DNA of 64,000 nucleotides from Lunularia cruciata (GCA_948567375.1 OX419756.1:43476333-43540332), one strand, 5' to 3'. Shown: positions 31,986 through 43,769, numbered from the stretch's first letter. Program-made: numbers and translations. The notes: a model not told the origin generated them from the letters alone.

Positions 31986-33130
31986 ACCTAAAGTTCTGCT
32001 ACCACCTGCCATAGCAGCTCTACCAGTCTATAACTTTGGGTGTAAGTCAAAGCATTAGTTATTAGTATGACCAAATCTATGGCAATGCTCACACTACCTA
32101 TGTGCTAGATGTGATGCACCATGGGTATTAGGTCCGCTGCCCTGAGTGCACTCTCTCTTGTGGTGAGGTCCACCACAAGTCCAAAAAGCAACACCACCAC
32201 TCATTGGCAACTACTAACCCAAAAATGAAGGTAATGGTTTGGCCACACTAGGCCCTCCACTCACTCCATGAGATCTAGGTTGTCCACCATGTCCTCAGAA
32301 ACCAACATGGAATGGTGCACTCTTTTGCACTTTGGAATAAGTTACAATTGTGGATGAGGTCTCCCTACCAAATCCAAATGTCACCACTCCTTCTTCTACC
32401 ATGTTGATCTCAATACACTCAACCAAACCAAAGACCACTACCAAAGTAGGTGAAGTAGCCTATAGCAACGTAGCATCATGAACTCTATGTCACAACTCCC
32501 TGTCCAATATCTCATATCAAAACTAGATTGCTTGGGGCTCAATAACTCCCTAATTAAAATTGATCAGCCATCTCATGCGAGTATATGCCTCACACAAGCT
32601 CTTTCTAATCTTCCGTTGGAGCTCCTACAAGCTCTTTAGCTTGTCACTCTTCACTCCTTTGTAGTTTTGCCTCAAACATTGAAAGAACTCCAACATGGGG
32701 TTAAACCTTGATACTACACCACCTCCTATAGTAATACCTCCACTCATAGTAGAAACATCTCCAAGAGATCCACCAACACTACTAGAGCTAGAACTTGTAA
32801 GTATTGCCAATCTACCCTTGAAAACCTAGCCTGAAGTAATGGAGACATACTTTGGAGACCAATATTATCTCCATAGCTCAATTTCCTCCAAGTGAGTTCT
32901 CCTAAACTCATGGTAGTCATCCATCGGTGGACTCTCCAAATGCTGAAGCAACCCTTTCCATACCATGAAGGGTGTGAACAAAGTTGGGTTCCACATTTGC
33001 TGTAGATTACACCAACTATCAAATTCTTGGATGAAGTCATCCAACTCAATTGTACCCACTATACCAAAGTAACACTTAGGACCTTTGGAGGCCCCATAAA
33101 TCTTGTCCCACAACAACGGTGCGGACAAAC
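31986..33130 (-). pseudogene. A2: gag with two zinc knuckles
   Basis: 33128-32865 encodes IELDDFIQEFDSWCNLQQMW, TPFMVWKGLLQHLESPPMDD and HEFRRTHLEEIE, a Ty3-type capsid. 32810-32625 gives a Ser/Gly-rich stretch and FNPMLEFFQCLRQNYKG. Near 32190-32050 the frame reads FWTCGGPHHKREC (knuckle with its first Cys now Phe) and, 20 codons on, CEHCHRFGHTNN*C, a C-x2-C-x4-H-x4-C knuckle interrupted by a stop. Gag binds the genomic RNA and forms the particle. Confidence 0.65.
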
Positions 33131-34547
33131 CAAGTCCACTCTCAATTGAATCAACTCTTATGTCAAACTTTGACTCACAATCTCATCCCTCATTGGGACT
33201 TGAGATAGAAGTTGATAACAAGCACCACTTTGAGTAAACCCACTATATATTGCAGTGCTATCTCCTTAAGAATCTCCAAAGAACTCCATCATGACAAAGA
33301 AACCCACAATTGGATGCACCGCAAGTACCCCACTAAAATCACCTCTAAGTGCCAACACCTCTAAGTGTGACACGCTACTCGTGTGGCATTTTGCTCAAGG
33401 AGTGAAAACACCACCAACTAAACATCACTGACTAATGTAGCTCTTACTAAGACAACCACACTAGGGGAAAGGGCAACTTGTAACCTGTCATCACAACATG
33501 CACTCTCATTGTCTACAAGTCATTACTTCTTATCTCACCAAAGAGAAACATTGGTAGTCTAATTGGTCATCACTCTAGTCTCACTACCGAGAGCACACCA
33601 AAGCACCAATGCTTTAAAGTCAAGGCACCTCACACAAACAAGAAGTAGAGAATGAAGGGCTTCCAATCATAAGAAATCTAAAAAACACCCTCCATCTCAT
33701 AAATCAATGTTGGATTGACTTTACCACCATTTGGCATTTGATATAATATGAGTTATCTACTTCCTAAGCTACCAGGATCACCAAGATGGGATCAAATTGC
33801 CCCTCCTAGCCAAAACTAAAAGTGTATAAATAACAATAGAATCGTCACTAGGATAACAAGTAAAGGTGGACTAGTTGGCTAGGGCACCAGTCTAGGAACC
33901 AAAGATCTAAGGGTCAAAACTTGTTGCGCACAATCTAGCAACGTGGGCAGATTATGCAAAATAATGACCAAAACTACTCTAAACTAGCTAGCTTCATGCC
34001 AAAAAGCTGGGCCTTCATAGCCCAATGCCTCAAAGCCTCTAAATGCCAAAATTTAGCCAAATGAGGCCTTTCTTCTTGCTTGTCTAAATCCCAAATCTAG
34101 CAAAATTCCTCCAAATCCGGCCAAAATCTGACATAAATCCCAACCATAAATTTGTAAATTTAGCCAACCACCAAATCCTTTTCTAACTCTCCACTCAAGC
34201 CAAATTAAAATGACGGTTTTCTCCAAATCACAAATCCACTTGGATGTGTTCCCAATTCCACCTTCAATTTCACTTTTTGAGCTCAACTTGCACCAAATTG
34301 GTCATGCTTTCACCTCTCGAGCTCAAAATCACAATTATCACTTGAAAATTACTTCTCTTTGCTCAAAATTTGGCCAATGCGCTTTCACACATTGTCTGCC
34401 TCACTACCAAATATGCATCAATTGAACAACTTTTGCACACTAGGGAAAATCAGAACTCCAATTGAGCTACCAATCAGCAAGTCTTGGAGATACCACTAAC
34501 ACTCTCAATTCTTGCACCCAATTTCCCCCTAACATCACTTCTTTGAT
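33131..34547 (-). other. A2 leader region, no gene seen
   Basis: 1.4 kb between gag and the shared segment X. Open stretches are short (34286-34053 the longest) and show no conserved motif. I see no convincing primer-binding site; TGGTATCTCC near 34489 on the minus strand is only a partial resemblance to the initiator-Met site. Confidence 0.4.
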
Positions 34548-34880
34548 GTAATCAGTTTGTTTATACAACTCAAACCACACTCAATTAGATCGGTACTTGA
34601 TCTATCACTCAATGATTTACCAAAAATTGGGCACTGATTACAATCAAGCCACACCCACTCTAGCTGAGAGAATCCGGGTGATACTTACCGGCATCTATCT
34701 ACCATAGTTAAGAACTCGAAGGCTCAACATCAGAGAAGTGAGCTCTTTGGAGTTGCACTTCAAAAGTATACCCCTTAGACTCAAGCTAGGTCTCAAATTC
34801 TAATGGTCCCACTGATGATACACCCAATAGTGCAAACGGTGCTAAGTGACGATGGGCCTCACCATGTAGTTAGTACCCTA
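34548..34880 (-). repeat. Shared non-coding segment X (right copy)
   Basis: Matches 14967-15293 over about 330 bases. Here it runs on past GTAGTTAGTAC into CCTAAACATGAAATC, whereas the left copy is interrupted at that point by LTR-B. 34881-35030 continues without a recognised feature until element I begins. Confidence 0.6.
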
Positions 34881-35030
34881 AACATGAAATCTGACCGTTG
34901 ACAAGTAGCTTATGAATAACTAGCAAAATACTCTTGACTACCAACACTACTACTCTAGAGTCCAAGCAATCTAGGTGTGATGCTACAAATGGCTTGACAC
35001 ATGAGACCAATACCATAAGACTCTTGTGAA

Positions 35031-36560
35031 TATACCTCAAAGATTGATATGAGATTGGATGGTCATTACATCAAGGATGCACTTGTTGATAGAGGGTCAA
35101 TGATAGAGGTTAAGTTTGAAATATCAATGAGAGTACAATACAAGGAAGAGTACAGTATCTACTAGACCTTTAATTTTTGTGAAGGGCAGTGCAAATAAGC
35201 AACAAGTTTACTTGAAAGGTGGAATTTTGGTTATGCTAGTTTAAAATCTCAATTATTTTTCAATAATTGAAGGATATAAGCTATGATTTATACTTGGGAA
35301 GAAATGGTTGGGAGAAACTTTTACAACTACTTGATGAGATAAAGGAAATGTGAGAATTGTGCTATCAAACTATCATATTATAATTCCTATTTTTAAGATA
35401 GATTATACTTAACTCTTAGATCTATCACCTTGCAATAATTGAAACCAGATTTAAGGAGGAGCTTCCAATGTGGAAGAATCTAGAGGAAGATACATCTTTG
35501 GATGATCATGCATTTGATTTTGATCAAAATGTGTATCTTTTGTCTGTTTGGAATTTTCTACTAAAGCTTGAGGTTTGGAAGATTCTTATAAATCATTCTT
35601 GATACATGAATAGATAAAGAAAAGCTTATCTATCTTCAAAAATGGTCCAAATGTAGGAGGAGAATACAAGATTTAAAAAGTATTTTCCCAAGTACCTACA
35701 TGTACAAGGATCTCAAAGAAATCATTTTTGAGGAGCATCAAAAGAATTGGAAGCACATGCAAGATCTGTTCACCAAAAATCATCTTGCCTTAGTCCACCA
35801 GTAATTTTGATTGGGATGAAAAAGATTTATTAGCTCAAAGAGGTTGGATTTATCATGAGCGCGTAGTTTTCAAAATAGATATCTTTATTTGATACTTTGA
35901 AGGAGAGGAATAGCAAACTCTAAGTATATATGAACTACAAGCTTAATATTAGTACCATGAGTATGTTTAGATTATAGGCTCAATTATTACCAAGGACTAT
36001 TAGCCTTACTACACATTGATTATATCTTAGAGAAGGTTTTCATGAGAGATAGTATTGGATATAATATGGTGATAGTGATTTTGACCAAACCAAGATCGTA
36101 TTGGAGCATAGACAACTAATCACATCCAACATATCTTGAGATGCTTGAACTTTTAGTGTCATGTCTTTTGGTTTTTGTATAGCCAAATTTTTTTTTGTGA
36201 ATACAATGTTTGAATATATCATTTGCATCAGATTTTGTGGACAAATTTTGTATCTGTGAGAGCAATGAGTAGCACTTTGAGCAATTCATCAAAGTCTTAC
36301 AATGCTTGAATAAGTTAAATACATCACACAACCTAAAGAAGTACATCTTTGTAAGGAATATTTACTTTTGTGGAATATCATTGGTAAGGACATGATAGTA
36401 GTGCATCTTGAAAGTGCAAGGAAAATTTTCAAATTTCTATTTCTATAAGCTTGACAAAGTTACACCAATTCTTGGAAATGGCTATGTACCATATGATGTT
36501 CATCTTCTCATTTTATAACAAAGTTTTATGTATAAATAATTTATATGCAATAGATGATCA
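35031..36560 (+). pseudogene. Element I: protease and reverse transcriptase (strongly decayed)
   Basis: 35055-35100 reads MRLDGHYIKDALVDRGS, the same protease site as in F (there NGHNIKDALVDGGS), and 35280-35310 reads YDLYLGRKWL. From about 36158 MSFGFCIAKF is the RT segment that in F reads MPFGLCNAPTTF. This is a plus-strand relative of F, much older: many stops and indels, and AT-rich. Its gag and 5' LTR are missing on the left. Confidence 0.6.
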
Positions 36561-37172
36561 CTTTTATGATGATAAGGAGGTTCTTGAAGCTTTTGAATAG
36601 TTTGAGCTATCTCTTGTTTTGGCTCCAATCTACATCAAACCTTATTAAAGTAAACCTTTCATCATTTATATCAATGCTTCCAATTTAACTAAAGTATATT
36701 TTTAATAAAGAGTGAAGTGTTCAAAGGATTTTTGATTTCATGAACTTTTTTACACTACTCATTGGAAGGAAAGTTATAATTATCAAAGATCACAATATAT
36801 TGAAGTGCATATTAACAAGCCCAAGCATAATACTTGTAATATTTTTCAAGTCTTTGCTAAGAAGTTTAGGGGTCAAGTCTAACTTTAGATCAATTTTTTT
36901 ATTATTGTTGTTCATGATGTAGGATATTTATTTTATAGATTCTCTTAATAAAACCCCAAAGAAAATCAATGTATTGTAGTAATTATTGATCATCTTACCA
37001 AGTGAGTAAAGGCTAGACCATTATGATAAGAATGAAGATGAAACTTGCAGTTTCTTTTATGAATTCATCATCACTAGATCTAGTTATGCATTGGAGCTGA
37101 CGTTTTAACATAAAAAGATTTTACAAAATGCTTCATTGTATCCATAAAACAATATTTTCTTACTACGCATAA
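36561..37172 (+). pseudogene. Element I: RNase H and integrase core
   Basis: KPFIIYINASN (about 36650) fits the first RNase H strand, with Asp changed to Asn. FTLLIGRKVIIIKDHNILKC (about 36745-36805) fits the later part. QCIVVIIDHLTK (about 36970) fits the first integrase core strand with its Asp kept, and FYEFIITRS (about 37055) follows. The solo LTR C5 interrupts the core at 37173. Confidence 0.55.
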
Positions 37173-37583
37173 TGTAAAAAACCATGACCAAGGAGAGAAA
37201 TAAGATAATGGAAGCTTGAATTGGGACACTTGAATGAGGGAAAACTTTGAATGCCTAGCATGAGCTTTGGCTTTGGTATTTATAGGTAGCATACAAGGCC
37301 CTTGAGAAGCTTCTCAAGAAGCTTCTTTGAGCCGCTTTCTTAAAGTGCAAGCCAAGATAACTAAGAAGCTTCTCAAGAAGCTTCCTTTTAGAAGTCATCT
37401 ACTTGGCGTGCAAGCTAAGCTAGTTGGAAGCTTCTAGAAGCCACTTACTTGAGGTGCAAGCTAAGCTAGCCGGGAAGCTTCCCAAGAATGTTCCTAGATA
37501 CTTCTAGAATATTCTAGGCTAATTTGTCTTATTTGCTACTTTGTTAGTCCTATTACTTTATCGCTAAACTCCATATTGTTACA
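37173..37583 (-). mobile_element. Solo LTR-C (C5)
   Basis: 411 bases from TGTAAAAAACC to ATATTGTTACA, flanked by a perfect CATAA duplication (37168-37172 and 37584-37588). No internal region is present, so this is what remains after recombination between two LTRs. TATA box at 37276-37287; three perfect heat-shock pentamers at 37426-37440. It is inserted in the integrase of element I. Confidence 0.9.
37426..37440. promoter_or_regulatory. Heat-shock-element-like array in C5
   Basis: GGAAGCTTCTAGAAG: three perfect nGAAn/nTTCn pentamers at the same LTR position as 20096-20110 and 26065-26079, despite otherwise scattered differences among these LTRs. Confidence 0.55.
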
Positions 37584-38300
37584 CATAAAGTGAGTATATC
37601 ACATAACCCCAATTCAAATGGGTTGGTAGAGAAAACCAATCAAACCCTATAGATGAAATTAACCCAAGATACAAAAGAGTAAGCACCATCACATTGTGAG
37701 TATATCACATAACCGCAATTCAAATGGGTTGGTAGAGAAAACCAATCAAACCCTATAGATGAAATAAGCCAAAGATACAAAAGAGTAAGTACTATCAAGA
37801 TAAGAGAATTCATCATGTACATGATAAATATAAAGCCTCTATCAAATATTCTTCTTTTCATTTGGTATATGGTATTAAGTATACTTAACTCATACACTTT
37901 GCTCTTACTACTTTCCTTCTAATCATAGAAAATTGAAGAAGGTACAAGGGTGATAAAAAAAGTTAAGGAAATATCAGCTCATGAATTGGACAAGGCAAGA
38001 TTAATGCTATAGTTCAAGTGGAGCAAGCTCAAACAAAGCAAAGAAGAGGTCCAAATTAAATTAAATTAGAAAAACATGGAGCCCTTCAAGAAAGGTGATT
38101 GGGTAACCTTTTTTATTCAATTTAATTCTAGAAGATGAAAAATAAGTTTTTACCTAAGCACTTTGGACCTTTGATAGAGGAGAAGGTGTGGAGCAATAAT
38201 ACCTCATGATCTCAATAAGTTTGGATGAAGAAACTTTGGAAGGATCAGCCGTGATAAGACAAAGTTAAAATCATGAGATAAGTGGATTGTCATTCCAAGG
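37584..38300 (+). pseudogene. Element I: integrase end
   Basis: After the solo LTR the frame resumes with HKVSISHNPNSNGLVEKTNQ (about 37584-37645), containing the third catalytic residue (Glu in VEKTN). This stretch is duplicated in tandem. FHLVYGIKYT near 37860 is the integrase segment usually reading F.LVYG. The rest to 38300 is the decayed C-terminal part. Confidence 0.6.
37590..37801 (+). repeat. 106-bp tandem duplication in element I integrase
   Basis: GTGAGTATATCACATAACC begins at 37590 and at 37696; the two 106-base units differ at only a few positions. The unit length is not a multiple of three, so the duplication shifts the frame and repeats the segment holding the catalytic Glu. 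Confidence 0.9.
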
Positions 38301-38339
38301 AAAAAGTGAAATATTCATTTTGCCATTTACTTCTCTCTC

Positions 38340-38777
38340 TAGTTTATTATTTTGAGTAGTTAAAAGATGTTATTTTCTATAGATTTAAACCAAGATTTTA
38401 AGTTGGTGACAATTACCTAAAGTAAATCATAGCCAACATAAATTTGGTTCCAATTTTACAAGAGTTGCAAGAGTGAGCACAACCAATTTTGGTTTTAGTG
38501 TATTGATTTAGTACTTATTTCTAGATATATGACTTTGAGGAACAAGTTTATAACTCTTTGATGAGGACTCATAAGCCTTTAGATGAGGAATTTTTTATGG
38601 TCCATGGATAGCCAATGTGGAAGAATACTTCATTTTAGTTGTTGGATCAAGATAATGACCATGTGTTGATAAGAATTATTCTTATAGATTTTAATATTTT
38701 CTTAAACTTTTGACTTCAAATTAATTCTAATCTATTAATTTAATTATATTTTATATATAACCCTTATGTTTGAAAAT
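38340..38777 (+). repeat. Diverged LTR-B, first part (3' LTR of element I)
   Basis: Aligns with LTR-B from about its 60th base onward (GATGTTATTTTCTATAGAT, GAGCACAACCAATTTTGGTTTTAGTGTATTGA, TTGTTGGATCAAGATAATGACCATGTG), but with far more changes than the other copies. It is broken at 38777 by E1, and the second part lies at 43274-43482. It follows the element I integrase on the same strand, which supports LTR-B as the LTR of the F/I family. Confidence 0.65.
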
Positions 38778-39360
38778 TGTGGTATCCACATTTTTTTGAT
38801 TGTTTTCAAAATGTGGAAGAAGAAGTGTATAGAGAAGTTGGATTGCACCTTTATGGCCAAAGAAGGCAAAGAAAAGTGCCTTTGGGATGAAACCCAAGGT
38901 AACATGGCTTCGGGTCATAAGGCAAAGTACTCAGAATTGCCTTGTCAGCATACAACCCAAAGTAAGGAGTCTTCGTATTGGGGGTGCTCAACCCAAGGTG
39001 AGGATTGTGTAATAACTTTGGGGTGAGAGATTCAAGAAGGAACCATTCAAAAACAACAGTCATACGCGTGAAGGACACTTGACAGTGACAGGAGCATGCA
39101 AGAGGTGTGATTTCTTGTTAGGAACTTGAATTGAAGAGAGATGAAGAAGGTGCAATTCTATAAAGATCGGGCTAAAGACGAAGCTATGACAAGCAATTTT
39201 CTTTCACCGTTAAGAAGTTGTCCTGCATGAGATTGTGGGAAGGAAGTAGAGTCAAAGGCGCGTTGGTGTGTAGAGGAGAATTCAAGAGAGCTAATCTGGG
39301 AATCAGTAGGAAGAATAGTCCCTAGCCTAGAGAGGAAGAGAGAAAGATGGGAGGAGGGAC

Positions 39361-40052
39361 TGTAACACCCTTTTGTGCATGTGTGTGGTATTGTGATATT
39401 TAGCTTGGTATTACAAGTACTTAAGAGATATTATTTATATAGAGATAAAGGATGGTTCTATATTAGTCATGGTTAGCTAAAGTTAGTCATAGCTAAGATA
39501 AATGGGACCTTACTTTAGAGGAAGTAGAAAAGATGAGCACCACTATTTTGGATTCTAGTGTGTTGACTTGGTATTATTCCTAGGTGTTTGGCTTTGAGGA
39601 AAGAGTTGAGAACTCTTGGGCCCGGAAGCCTTTTTGTTTTGGATTCTTCTTTAGTCCAAGGATAGCCCATGTGAAGGAATCCTTGACTTAGTGGTTGGGT
39701 CAAGATAAGACCACATGCTTAGGAGAATATGCCCATGTGAATGGATATTCCTTTCTACTTTTTGACTTTACTTGACTTTTAGTCTAGTAACTTGAGTTAC
39801 TATGGTAATTAGTAACTTTGGTACGTAACTATTTCACAAGTATATAAACAAGGGGTGAGGAGGTACTCATCATCTTTTCATTTGCAACTATCTCTCTCTC
39901 ATTGAGTTCTCTAGTGAGCAATGTCTTGAGTCTTGGAGTGTTAGCCTTGGAGGAGTATGATGGAGTTTGGGTTCCTTGCCTTCTTAGTCCATGGTGCGCT
40001 ACCATAATAGCCATCAGAGGTTCATCCTGAGTGAGAGACAGGCCGGCTCACA
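39361..40052 (+). mobile_element. Solo LTR-B inside E1
   Basis: 692 bases from TGTAACACCC to GGCCGGCTCACA with GGAC directly before (39357-39360) and after (40053-40056). It splits the upstream end of the E1 protein gene. It is close to the copy at 28097 in sequence, so LTR-B elements were active after E1 was inserted. Confidence 0.85.
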
Positions 40053-40089
40053 GGACAAAGAACTCCAAATTCACAATGAGAAATCATGC

Positions 40090-42478
40090 GATTTAGAGGT
40101 TAGATGTGATTGCAAGAATTGAAGTCTTGAGTAGACTTCGGATCACATTCTTGGCATGGAACTGGAATGTGAGTTTTCCAGGATTCATGATTGAGATAAT
40201 CAAGAGTAGATGTCTCGATGGCCCCGAGGAAGAGGGGAAGAGAGGTAATCCGGCTCGTTGGACGGAGTCGGATTGGAGGTTAGTACTCGGAAGAGAAGCA
40301 AGCGCGGAGCAAGATGCCATGTTCTTGGGGAAGGGAGAAGTAGCAGAAGATACCTACAAGGTGAGAGATGCCTTCTTGTCAAAGCGCACAAAGAATAGAT
40401 ACAAAGTAGAGAGTTACAAGGATCCTATCAAGCAACGGATTGTGAGTGCTCTAATGGCAATCTTGAAGCCAGAGAGAACAACTTATGTGATGAAACACCA
40501 AGCATTGTTCTTCCATAAGATGTTTGCAGGAGAGCCAATTAATTGGGTGAAGTGTTTTCATGGGTGAACAAGACAGATGGTATGGAATTTGCGGGTTAAA
40601 TTGCCTCCGCATTACATTGTGCCATTTGCAACGCATTTTTATCTGGGTCTGAACTTGCTCAATGCGGTGGAGCGCAACAGAATGGTGTCGCATTTCCATC
40701 CCGACTTAAGAAAGGATGTTGATGCAGAGGAACAGTAGTACATTCTTCAGGTCAGGAGCAGTGATGAGTACTACGCGTAGACGGGAAAGAGTATGCAGTT
40801 GGATGTGAGTACTCCAAAGTCAAAGAAGAGGAGTCAACAAGGAGAAGGAGAAGGAGAAGACGCCAAGAAAATAAGACCTCGGAAGACTAGAGAGTAAACT
40901 CGAGGAAAGGTATGGTGGTAATTGTATCATCAGAGGAAGAATCGGAGAGCAAAGCCGAGTGCATGTCCAAAGACTCAGAAAGAGAAGAAGAACCCGAGCT
41001 CACACTACAGAGTGGAGACACAAGTAGTGACAGCAATGATGGAGGAGAGATAACATCCGTACCCGAGGAAGAAAAAGCCACGATGGAAATAGAGGAGAAA
41101 GGTAACTCAAAATTAGAAGGAAGTGTCAGAGCAGGAAGAAAGGAAAGTTATCATTCAATGAGGAGTTTGTTCTAGGCAAAAGACGAAGTGTGAAGCGGGG
41201 CCGAGTAAGGTAAAAGAAGAAGAAAATGAAAGTTTGGGGAGTGAGGCATCCATTCTTGTATGGCGGTTGCGACTTAGAAGGCGAGTATTGAGAGAAGAAG
41301 AAGTGAAGAAGGAGATCACTCCGCAAGTTGAGGTAACTCCGAGTGAAGGAGTGGAGTACCTATGAGAGGTTATATGCCCCTTATTGGTGAAGTTAGAACA
41401 CAAGAAGAAGGAGATGCAGTCAAAGTGTCCGGATGTGAAGACTGTATTGTAGGTGTTAGCACAATTAGAAGAAGAGAACTCGGAATTGAAGAAGAGTATA
41501 CTTCGAGGTGAGGAGGAAAGGGAAGTACTACGAGTAGATGCAGTAGCACAGAATCAAATAATTGAGAATTTGAGGAGAGAAGCAAGGAATTGGGAGGAGA
41601 TGATAGAGCAGAGTATCATAGCAAGGGAAAGACAAATTGTTGAATATGAAATCTTGAAGTAGTAGTTTGCTGATTCAAGACTAGAAATTATCCATGCTAT
41701 GGCAAGAGTAGCAGAGAAAGAACAAGAGCTCGATAGGGTGATGGAGAGTCTAGAAGAGAAGAGGTAGTTGTGGCAACAAGAGTTGACAGTGCGGTATAGA
41801 GAAGAAAAGAGGTTGAGAGAGTTACTTTGTAATCATGAGGAAAAGATTGTGCAAAAGGAGAAGGAGAAGGAGGCTATGAAAGTTGAATTTGAAGCAAAGT
41901 TGGCAATGTACAGAGAAGATTGGCTTGCAGATCAAGAACGGGAAAGGAAAATGAGATTGGAGCCATTGAAAGAGATCGTGATCAGGATGAATGTGATGCT
42001 GAGTACAAAAGCCAATGTGCACATCAAAGAAATGAGGCTGCACGAGTTGAAGTTGTTGGTGCAAGAGACGAGGAAGAGACATGCAAAGAACAAAGACTTG
42101 AATGCTTTGTTGATCAGTTTAAGAACTCATGTAGATAGGAAGATATTGGAAGTAGAAGACAATATCACGATTAGAGTAGACTTAGTCAAATTAGAGATAG
42201 ATAAACTTCAGAAGGATGTCAGAGCAAAACCCAAAGTAGATGAAGTAGGACTACAAATGTCTTTGGAGTTACCATTGGAGACATTAGAGAAGAGTGGGTC
42301 AGGAGATAAGGAGTTAGAAAGATTACCCACTTATGGAATTTTAGATCAAGAAAAAAAACTGCTAGATTTGGTAGAGGAATTAGGAGTTGTGAAACCTGAG
42401 GATAGAGTAGTAGGAAGTGAAACTACTTCAGGTTTGGGTTTTAAAGCCAAGGAAGAAGTAGGCGTTGGATCGGATTAG
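40090..42478 (+). pseudogene. E1 protein gene: conserved domain, acidic region, coiled coils
   Basis: 40106-40567 encodes VLSRLRITFLAWNWNVSFPG, ARWTESDWRLVLGREAS and NRYKVESYKDPIKQRIVSAL, a folded-looking N-terminal domain. 40900-41175 is acidic (EEEPELTLQSGDTSSDSN). 41453-42478 is long coiled coil (LEEENSELKKSIL; RLHELKLLVQETRKRHAKN as MRLHELKLLVQETRKRHAKN) ending GVGSD and a stop. About eight in-frame stops or shifts break roughly 790 codons. E2 encodes the same order and ends GSG-stop at the equivalent place, which supports a real protein. I do not recognise the family; a structural or Gag-like role is only a guess. Confidence 0.6.
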
Positions 42479-42593
42479 TAATAGATTTGAGATTTGAAGA
42501 GGCAGATAAGAAGATGTGCATTGTCATTTTGGATCTATAGGTTTGTAGAGTTGTTAGGAAGCGGTACATTAGGAAGATAACTATTGATTGCTT

Positions 42594-42609
42594 CACTATT
42601 TAAGAGTGG
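42594..42609 (+). promoter_or_regulatory. Conserved TATA-like box downstream of the E1 gene
   Basis: CACTATTTAAGAGTGG lies about 115 bases after the stop codon. E2 has CAGTATTTAAGGGGAG at the matching place (minus strand, near 47690). If E is an LTR this could be its promoter, which would put the protein gene in U3. Confidence 0.35.
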
Positions 42610-43273
42610 CATTCATAGACTTATGTTGTTCAGTGCTCATAATTTTTGAGAATAGATAAAGCAAAGTGCTATGAAGCAGTGCTTGTCACTTGAGCTTGAT
42701 TCTGAGTATCAACTTTGTATTTGTGTTTGTGAGTGTGTGGAGAATTTCAAAGTGAAAGTCAGTGTGCTTGTTGGATGTTGGATTCTGTAGCCTTGATCTT
42801 TACTTTGTATGTTTGCTTGAGTGAAGTGCAATTGGAGCAATGCCTTGATAGATCTGAGAGGAAATGTAGTGTTGGTAGTATTCTGCATTTGTGAGTGCAG
42901 TGCAAAGTTGATGTGAAGCAATTTTGATCGAGGAAGTTGTGCCTTTAGTGAAGGGATGGAACACAATTTTGAGGCAAAGCTTTTTTGCAGTGAAGTGCCA
43001 TTTTTGGGAGAGCCTGAATCATCACAATCAAGATTATTTAGAAAGAATTGAAGGTGTTGTGATCAAGGAGTGTTACTTCATGACAAGATTGCAAATCAGT
43101 GCTTGTTACTCTCTTCTGGGTGTAGTTTCTACCTAAGAGACTAAAGAAGAACTCAAGAAGAACTACATTGTTACTATTTGACTTTGTATTTGACCAATTC
43201 TGAATCGTATCTCTGTGAGAATGAACTTTACTTACCTGATTATCGCAAAAGTGATATTTGTCGGGTTTTCACA

Positions 43274-43482
43274 AAAATATTATAGTATATAAAGATATGA
43301 TGAGGAGTTATACATTATACTTTCACTTGTGAAAATCTCTCTCATGAATTCTTATGAATTGAAGCATTGTCTTGAGTCTTGGAGGTGCCTTGAGAATAAG
43401 GCTCCTCTTTTTCTTAGTCTATGGTGCATTGCTTTAATAACAATTAAATGTTTATCTTGAGTGAGACATAAGGAGGCTCACA
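43274..43482 (+). repeat. Diverged LTR-B, second part
   Basis: Continues from 38777 after E1: TATAAAGATATGATGAGGAG, CATTGTCTTGAGTCTTGGAG and the end GAGTGAGACATAAGGAGGCTCACA match the LTR-B 3' part (for example 51430-51630). Ends at 43482. Confidence 0.7.
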
Positions 43483-43769
43483 ATACTACTACAAGTATCA
43501 AGGAACATATACCAAGTCCCAAGTACAAAGTAATGCAACATGTAAGCATGGACATAGTATTCTTGCTATTGAGGCACAAATAAATAACAAGGACAAATTC
43601 AAGAATGATAAAATGGTTGATTTGGTTTTGCTTTAGTTGGGTTATTTAAAGCATTTATTGCCATATGAGAAGTACATAATAGTATTAAGTATTAAAAAAA
43701 TTTAATTAGGTCAATAGTTGAGTTAGAAGAAAATTATTAACTTTCTCCAATCCATTATAAGGTTCTTAT
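43483..43769. other. Unassigned spacer
   Basis: 287 bases between the LTR-B end and the C2 LTR. AT-rich, no open frame with a recognised motif and no repeat found elsewhere in the window. It may be the flank into which element I inserted. Confidence 0.4.

Larger units (their letters stand above)
29126..34547 (-). mobile_element. Family A copy A2: gag, protease and DNMT-like domain
   Basis: Minus-strand order: leader 34547-33131, gag 33130-31986, linker, protease 31243-30800, DNMT-like 30480-29500, tail to 29126. RT, RNase H and integrase are absent; the copy is cut at 29125 by LTR-B sequence. A0 (92-1092 and 12957-13145) gives a second, colinear witness of the gag linker, PR and DNMT order. 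29499-29126 continues the polyprotein without a motif I recognise. Confidence 0.75.
38778..43273 (+). mobile_element. E1: LTR-ended unit with a coiled-coil protein gene
   Basis: Starts TGTGGTATCCACATTTTTTTG and ends GTCGGGTTTTCACA. AAAAT flanks it on both sides (38773-38777 and 43274-43278), and the interrupted LTR-B continues across the gap. TG...CA ends plus a 5-bp duplication are the mark of LTR-element integrase. Yet the first and last few hundred bases share no direct repeat, so it is not a pair of LTRs around a body; it looks like one solo LTR of about 3.8 kb (after removing the LTR-B inside it). E2 is a second, independently inserted copy. Confidence 0.75.

Noticed and set aside
40090..42478. 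E1 gene as an ordinary host gene for a coiled-coil protein
   Set aside because: It lies within a unit with TG...CA ends and an exact 5-bp duplication, recurs in E2, has no visible introns, and is broken by stops.
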